A stretch of DNA of 9,116 nucleotides from Synechococcales cyanobacterium PMM_0073 (GTDB taxonomy: Bacteria > Cyanobacteriota > Cyanobacteriia > Elainellales > Elainellaceae): positions 1 to 9,116 of the forward strand of contig CASBQH010000437.1 in the NCBI GenBank assembly GCA_949127695.1. The letters are read 5' to 3'. Made by a program: the position numbers and the translations under genes. Positions 6,219-9,116 of the stretch are shown piece by piece. The notes below the pieces were generated by a model. The model was not told the origin of the DNA, did not search any database, and saw only the letters and a program-made list of their open reading frames with translations. Position 1 is the first letter of the stretch. Every line of letters begins with the position of its first letter.

Positions 6219-7088
6219 ATGACTAGCAAAGAGTTTCGTCCTGAACCCGACCAGATTCCCGGCCAACAGCTTGACTATCCGGCCAGCCAGCGCGATATGA
6301 CGCCTCAGCCAGATAGCGATCTGTCAAACTATCAGCCCGCTCATAAGCTGCAAGGCAAAGTGGCGCTGATTACCGGCGGCGATTCCGGCATTGGTCGAGC
6401 GGTGGCAGTCGCTTTTGCGATGGAAGGGGCAGACGTGGCGATTTTTTATAACGTCAACGACCAGGATGCCGAAGATACCCGGCTGATGGTGGAAGAAAAA
6501 GGCCAGCAGTGCCTGCTGCTAAAAGGCGACGTGCGAAAAATGGCAGACTGCCAGCACGCGGTTGAGCAAATAGTCGTGAAGTTTGGCCATTTGAATATTC
6601 TGGTGAACAATGCCGCCTATCAAATGTGCGAAGCGAAGTTTGAAGATATTACCGAAGAGCAGTTTCGCCGTACCTTAGAGACCAACGTATTTGGCTATTT
6701 TTACATGGCTCAGTCTGCGGTTAAGTATATGCAGGAAGGCGATGCGATTATTAACACCGGCAGCATTGTTGGCAAAATTGGCAAAGAGTTTTTGATTGAC
6801 TATGCGGCCAGCAAGGGTGCGGTGCATACCTTTACCAAAGCCTTAGCGCTAAATTTGGCCGAGCGTAAGATTCGCGTCAATGCAGTTGTGCCGGGGGCAA
6901 CCTGGACGCCAAATATTCCAGCGACAATGCCGATTGATAAGGTTGAAGGATACGACAAAGACTCAGCGCTGAAGCGAGCCGCACAGCCCGAAGAGCTAGC
7001 TCCGGCCTATGTATTTTTGGCCTCTCAAGACAGCAGCTATGTCACCGGTTCATTGCTAGATGTGACGGGGGGACAGCTTTCAAGCTAA
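6219..7088 (+). CDS. SDR family NAD(P)-dependent oxidoreductase, YghA/YdaD (GS39)-like
   Basis: This is a short-chain dehydrogenase/reductase that probably interconverts an alcohol and a carbonyl using NAD(P)H in the cytoplasm. The Rossmann dinucleotide motif TGGDSGIG is at 52-59, GDV at 103-105 and NNAA at 130-133. The catalytic residues are Asn156, Ser182, Tyr195 and Lys199 (YAASK). A 44-residue Pro/Gln-rich N-terminal extension precedes the first strand, and with the 289-aa length this is typical of the YghA/YdaD/GS39 subfamily, some of whose members are general-stress proteins. The substrate is not known. The start is well supported by the GAGGTGA site. The GMC flavoprotein gene follows after 67 bp on the same strand, so the two are probably co-transcribed. 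Confidence 0.92.
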   Translation: MTSKEFRPEPDQIPGQQLDYPASQRDMTPQPDSDLSNYQPAHKLQGKVALITGGDSGIGRAVAVAFAMEGADVAIFYNVNDQDAEDTRLMVEEKGQQCLLLKGDVRKMADCQHAVEQIVVKFGHLNILVNNAAYQMCEAKFEDITEEQFRRTLETNVFGYFYMAQSAVKYMQEGDAIINTGSIVGKIGKEFLIDYAASKGAVHTFTKALALNLAERKIRVNAVVPGATWTPNIPATMPIDKVEGYDKDSALKRAAQPEELAPAYVFLASQDSSYVTGSLLDVTGGQLSS

Positions 7089-7091
7089 TGC

Positions 7092-7139
7092 GGCTGTGTA
7101 AGTAAAAGGCTATGTAAGTAAAAGGCTGCGTAAATAAAA
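7092..7139. repeat. 3 x 16 bp tandem array between the SDR and GMC genes
   Basis: The units are GGCTGTGTAAGTAAAA (7092-7107), GGCTATGTAAGTAAAA (7108-7123) and GGCTGCGTAAATAAAA (7124-7139), with one to three differences between copies. The array starts 3 nt after the SDR stop (7086-7088) and ends 16 nt before the GMC start. Every copy has two TAA triplets, and because 16 is not a multiple of 3 stops recur in all three frames. It may act only as a spacer, but it could affect processing or coupling between the two cistrons. Confidence 0.92.
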
Positions 7140-7155
7140 ACTGGAGTAAGGGAAT

Positions 7156-8733
7156 ATGCAGGAGAACTATGACGTGATCATCATCGGCACTGGAGCCGGG
7201 GGTGGCACAATGGCCTATGCTTTGGCAGAGACAGGCAAGCGAATTTTGGTGCTAGATCGAGGGGAATATATCCCGCGTGAAAAAGCCAACTGGAGTCCTG
7301 AAGCCGCCTATATCCAGGGCGCATATCGCAGCTCAGATCGATGGCTTGATCCGACGGGTGATGCGTTTGAGCCGAATCAGTATCATCGCGTCGGCGGCGG
7401 CACCAAAATCTACGGCGCGGCTTTGCTGCGGATGCGCGCCGAAGACTTTGGCAATCTGCAACATTATGAGGGCAGCTCGCCCGCTTGGGAGCTAGGCTAC
7501 AGTGACTTCGCCCCTTACTACGCCGCTGCTGAAAGGCTTTATAAAGTGCATGGTCAGCGCCAAACTGATCCATCCGAAACCAATACCGCAGAGATTACAG
7601 ATGGCTATCCGGCTGCGCCCCTGCCACATTCAGATCGGATTCAGCAGGTGGCCACTCAGCTCCAACGAGCTGGTCTACAGCCGTTTCCGCTGCCGATGGG
7701 CGTGGACTACGATCCAGGTAATCAGCAGCGTAGCCCCTGCATCCTCTGCGACACCTGCGATGGCTATGCCTGCCTGCTCAACGCTAAGGCCGACGCCCAG
7801 ACTTGCGGCATCGATCTAGCCTTACGCTACGCCAATGTGACGCTGATGACTGGCGCTAAAGTGGAGCGACTGCACAGCGCAGGCCGCCAGATTACGGCAG
7901 TGGAAGCTAGGGTAAATGGACAAGTCAAGCTGTTTCGCGCTGAGATCGTAATTGCGGCTTGCGGAGCCATTGGCTCGGCTGATTTGCTGCTGCGCTCTGC
8001 TACCGATGAGCATCCCAACGGCTTAGCCAACGGCTCAGATCAAGTGGGGCGAAACCTGATGCGTCACAACGTCACCAAACTCTACGCGATTGATCTCAAA
8101 ACACCCAACCCCACAGTCTTTCAAAAAACGCTGGCCGTGAATGACTTTTATCTCGCCTCTGAGCGTAGCCCTTACCCACTGGGTCACGTTCATTTAATGG
8201 GCAAACACAAGTGGCAGATGATGCAGCCTGATTTTCCTAAACTTGTGCCGCAGCCGTTGCTAAAGTGGCTCTCAGCGCATTCAGTAGACTGGTGGATGCA
8301 GAGCGAAGATCTGCCAGAGGCCAACAACCGCGTCAGGCTCACCGCTCAAGGTCAGGTGCAGATTGACTACCGTCCCAATAACCTAAAAGCCCATCAGGAG
8401 CTGAAGCGGCAGTTTAAGCAGGTGCTGCGGCAAATTGGCTTTCCGCTGCTGCTGGAGGTGCCGATGCCGCTGAAGGTGCTGAACCACCAGTGCGGCACCT
8501 GTCGGTTTGGCACAGATCCCGCCAACAGCGTCCTAGATCTCAACTGCAAAGCTCATGAGCTGGATAATCTCTACGTGGTAGATGCCAGCTTCTTTCCCTC
8601 TGCTTCTGCCATCAACCCAACGCTGACTATTGTGGCCAACGCGCTGCGGGTGGCCGATCACCTGAAGCAGCGAATGGCTGGCAAAGGGCAAGAGTCGCTA
8701 AATTTGCAGGATGCCTTCGGGATTGACGGATAG
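7156..8733 (+). CDS. GMC family FAD-dependent oxidoreductase (choline/glucose dehydrogenase-like)
   Basis: This flavoprotein oxidises an alcohol or sugar to a carbonyl. The FAD-binding Rossmann motif GTGAGGG is at 11-17, followed by Glu/Asp-rich VLDRGE (32-37) and the flavin-loop segment RVGGGTKIYGAALLRMR (78-94). The C-terminal GMC domain carries His444 in NHQCGTCRFG and Asn487 in NPTLT, the usual His/Asn catalytic pair. A four-Cys cluster, Cys195-x2-Cys198-x2-Cys201-x4-Cys206, follows the substrate-domain insertion. Comparable Cys motifs in FAD glucose and fructose dehydrogenases hold a [3Fe-4S] cluster, which would make this a dehydrogenase passing electrons to a partner rather than an oxidase. 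No signal peptide is visible. The ATG at 7156 follows GGAG (7143-7146) by 9 nt. It is probably the second gene of an SDR-GMC operon, and its last 36 bp overlap the convergent flavoprotein gene. The substrate is unknown. Confidence 0.92.
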   Translation: MQENYDVIIIGTGAGGGTMAYALAETGKRILVLDRGEYIPREKANWSPEAAYIQGAYRSSDRWLDPTGDAFEPNQYHRVGGGTKIYGAALLRMRAEDFGNLQHYEGSSPAWELGYSDFAPYYAAAERLYKVHGQRQTDPSETNTAEITDGYPAAPLPHSDRIQQVATQLQRAGLQPFPLPMGVDYDPGNQQRSPCILCDTCDGYACLLNAKADAQTCGIDLALRYANVTLMTGAKVERLHSAGRQITAVEARVNGQVKLFRAEIVIAACGAIGSADLLLRSATDEHPNGLANGSDQVGRNLMRHNVTKLYAIDLKTPNPTVFQKTLAVNDFYLASERSPYPLGHVHLMGKHKWQMMQPDFPKLVPQPLLKWLSAHSVDWWMQSEDLPEANNRVRLTAQGQVQIDYRPNNLKAHQELKRQFKQVLRQIGFPLLLEVPMPLKVLNHQCGTCRFGTDPANSVLDLNCKAHELDNLYVVDASFFPSASAINPTLTIVANALRVADHLKQRMAGKGQESLNLQDAFGIDG

Positions 8734-9116
8734 AATGGGGCGGCGCTGGAGTCCTTCGCGGTGGATGGCTTCGTTGGCGGCGAGTAGGCCACTGCTGACG
8801 GCGCGCTCCATTAGGCCGCAGGGGAAGGGCATTTTCACCCAGTCTCCGGCAAACAGCAGGTTTTGGATGCTGCTGGCGGTAGCGGGGCGGGCGGCGTAGC
8901 TGTTGGGCGGGTAGCCGGAGAAGTTTTTCTGGTTGACGAGTTCGCGGTGCAGCAGGGTAGCTGGCTGGAGATCGGGCACAATTTCGTACAGCTCTTGCTC
9001 AAAGGTGGTGAGCAGATCGGCTTGGGTGGGGAACTCGGCTTCTTTGTAGCAGTAGGCATGCAGCTCGACGACGCTGCCGCCCGTGCGCCCCGCCCATTCA
9101 ATAAACTGCTCCTGAA
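8698..9116 (-). CDS. C-terminal part of a carotenoid desaturase-like FAD oxidoreductase (CrtU/CruE/CruH type)
   Basis: The frame is open from the window edge to TAG at 8698-8700, giving the last 138 residues; the N-terminus lies outside. An internal GTG at 8977-8979 could be mistaken for a start, but coding sequence clearly continues upstream (for example RTGGSVVELHAYCYKEAEF). The key segment is FAGDWVKMPFPCGLMERAV, followed by SSGLLAANEAI. The Gly-Asp in it is the C-terminal FAD-contact motif of amine-oxidase/phytoene-desaturase flavoproteins. The Pro-Phe-Pro-Cys-x-Leu-Met-Glu-Arg run is, from memory, characteristic of the beta-carotene desaturase/methyltransferase group (CrtU, CruE, CruH), which makes aromatic carotenoid end groups. 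I cannot tell CruE from CruH or a related flavoprotein from this fragment. It overlaps the GMC gene tail to tail by 36 bp. Confidence 0.7.
   Translation of the reverse strand, partial: QEQFIEWAGRTGGSVVELHAYCYKEAEFPTQADLLTTFEQELYEIVPDLQPATLLHRELVNQKNFSGYPPNSYAARPATASSIQNLLFAGDWVKMPFPCGLMERAVSSGLLAANEAIHREGLQRRPILSVNPEGILQI

Noticed and set aside
8835..9101. An 88-codon minus-strand frame near the right edge
   Set aside because: Its Ser/Pro/Thr/Cys-rich translation is a frame shadow of the partial carotenoid-type flavoprotein, whose own frame is open to the edge and carries recognisable motifs.
1..9116. Defence system, prophage, IS element or CRISPR array
   Set aside because: No transposase, integrase, nuclease, Cas or toxin-antitoxin motifs are visible in any gene, and the only tandem repeats have no spacers between units.

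Overview
The window looks like a piece of a cyanobacterial chromosome of moderate GC content. This is an inference from the gene set: a DUF1361 membrane protein, a long four-helix YdcF-type protein, a short sugar transferase, and the C-terminus of a CrtU/CruE/CruH-type carotenoid flavoprotein. I saw no copy of the cyanobacterial HIP1 octamer, no RNA genes, no CRISPR array and no transposase. Every complete gene is intact.

Left half (1-4510), envelope-related genes. A DUF1361 integral membrane protein (+, possibly cut at its start by the window edge) converges on three minus-strand genes. In their transcription order these are a sugar-1-phosphate transferase, a membrane-anchored DUF218/YdcF protein and a fused ABC exporter half-transporter. 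The gaps between them are 126-181 bp, so separate promoters are as likely as one operon. A 412-bp gap (4511-4922) with no convincing gene separates this half from the next.

Right half (4923-9116), a cluster of redox enzymes. A Rieske non-heme iron oxygenase (-) is divergent from an SDR dehydrogenase and a GMC flavoprotein (both +, probably one operon). A carotenoid desaturase-like flavoprotein (-) enters from the right edge. It overlaps the end of the GMC gene tail to tail by 36 bp. Oxygenase, alcohol dehydrogenase/oxidase and desaturase activities side by side suggest stepwise oxidation of a lipophilic substrate. An oxidised aromatic carotenoid (synechoxanthin-like) is the most specific hypothesis, but only the partial flavoprotein points to carotenoids.

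The most unusual DNA feature is a set of short tandem duplications just after stop codons. Two unrelated arrays of exactly 3 x 16 bp each begin 3 nt past a stop codon (after the YdcF gene and after the SDR gene). A 2 x 13 bp duplication directly follows the DUF1361 stop, and a 3 x 12 bp array lies inside the 5' end of the Rieske gene. I found no convincing defence system or other wholly new system; the redox cluster and the post-stop arrays are the best leads.
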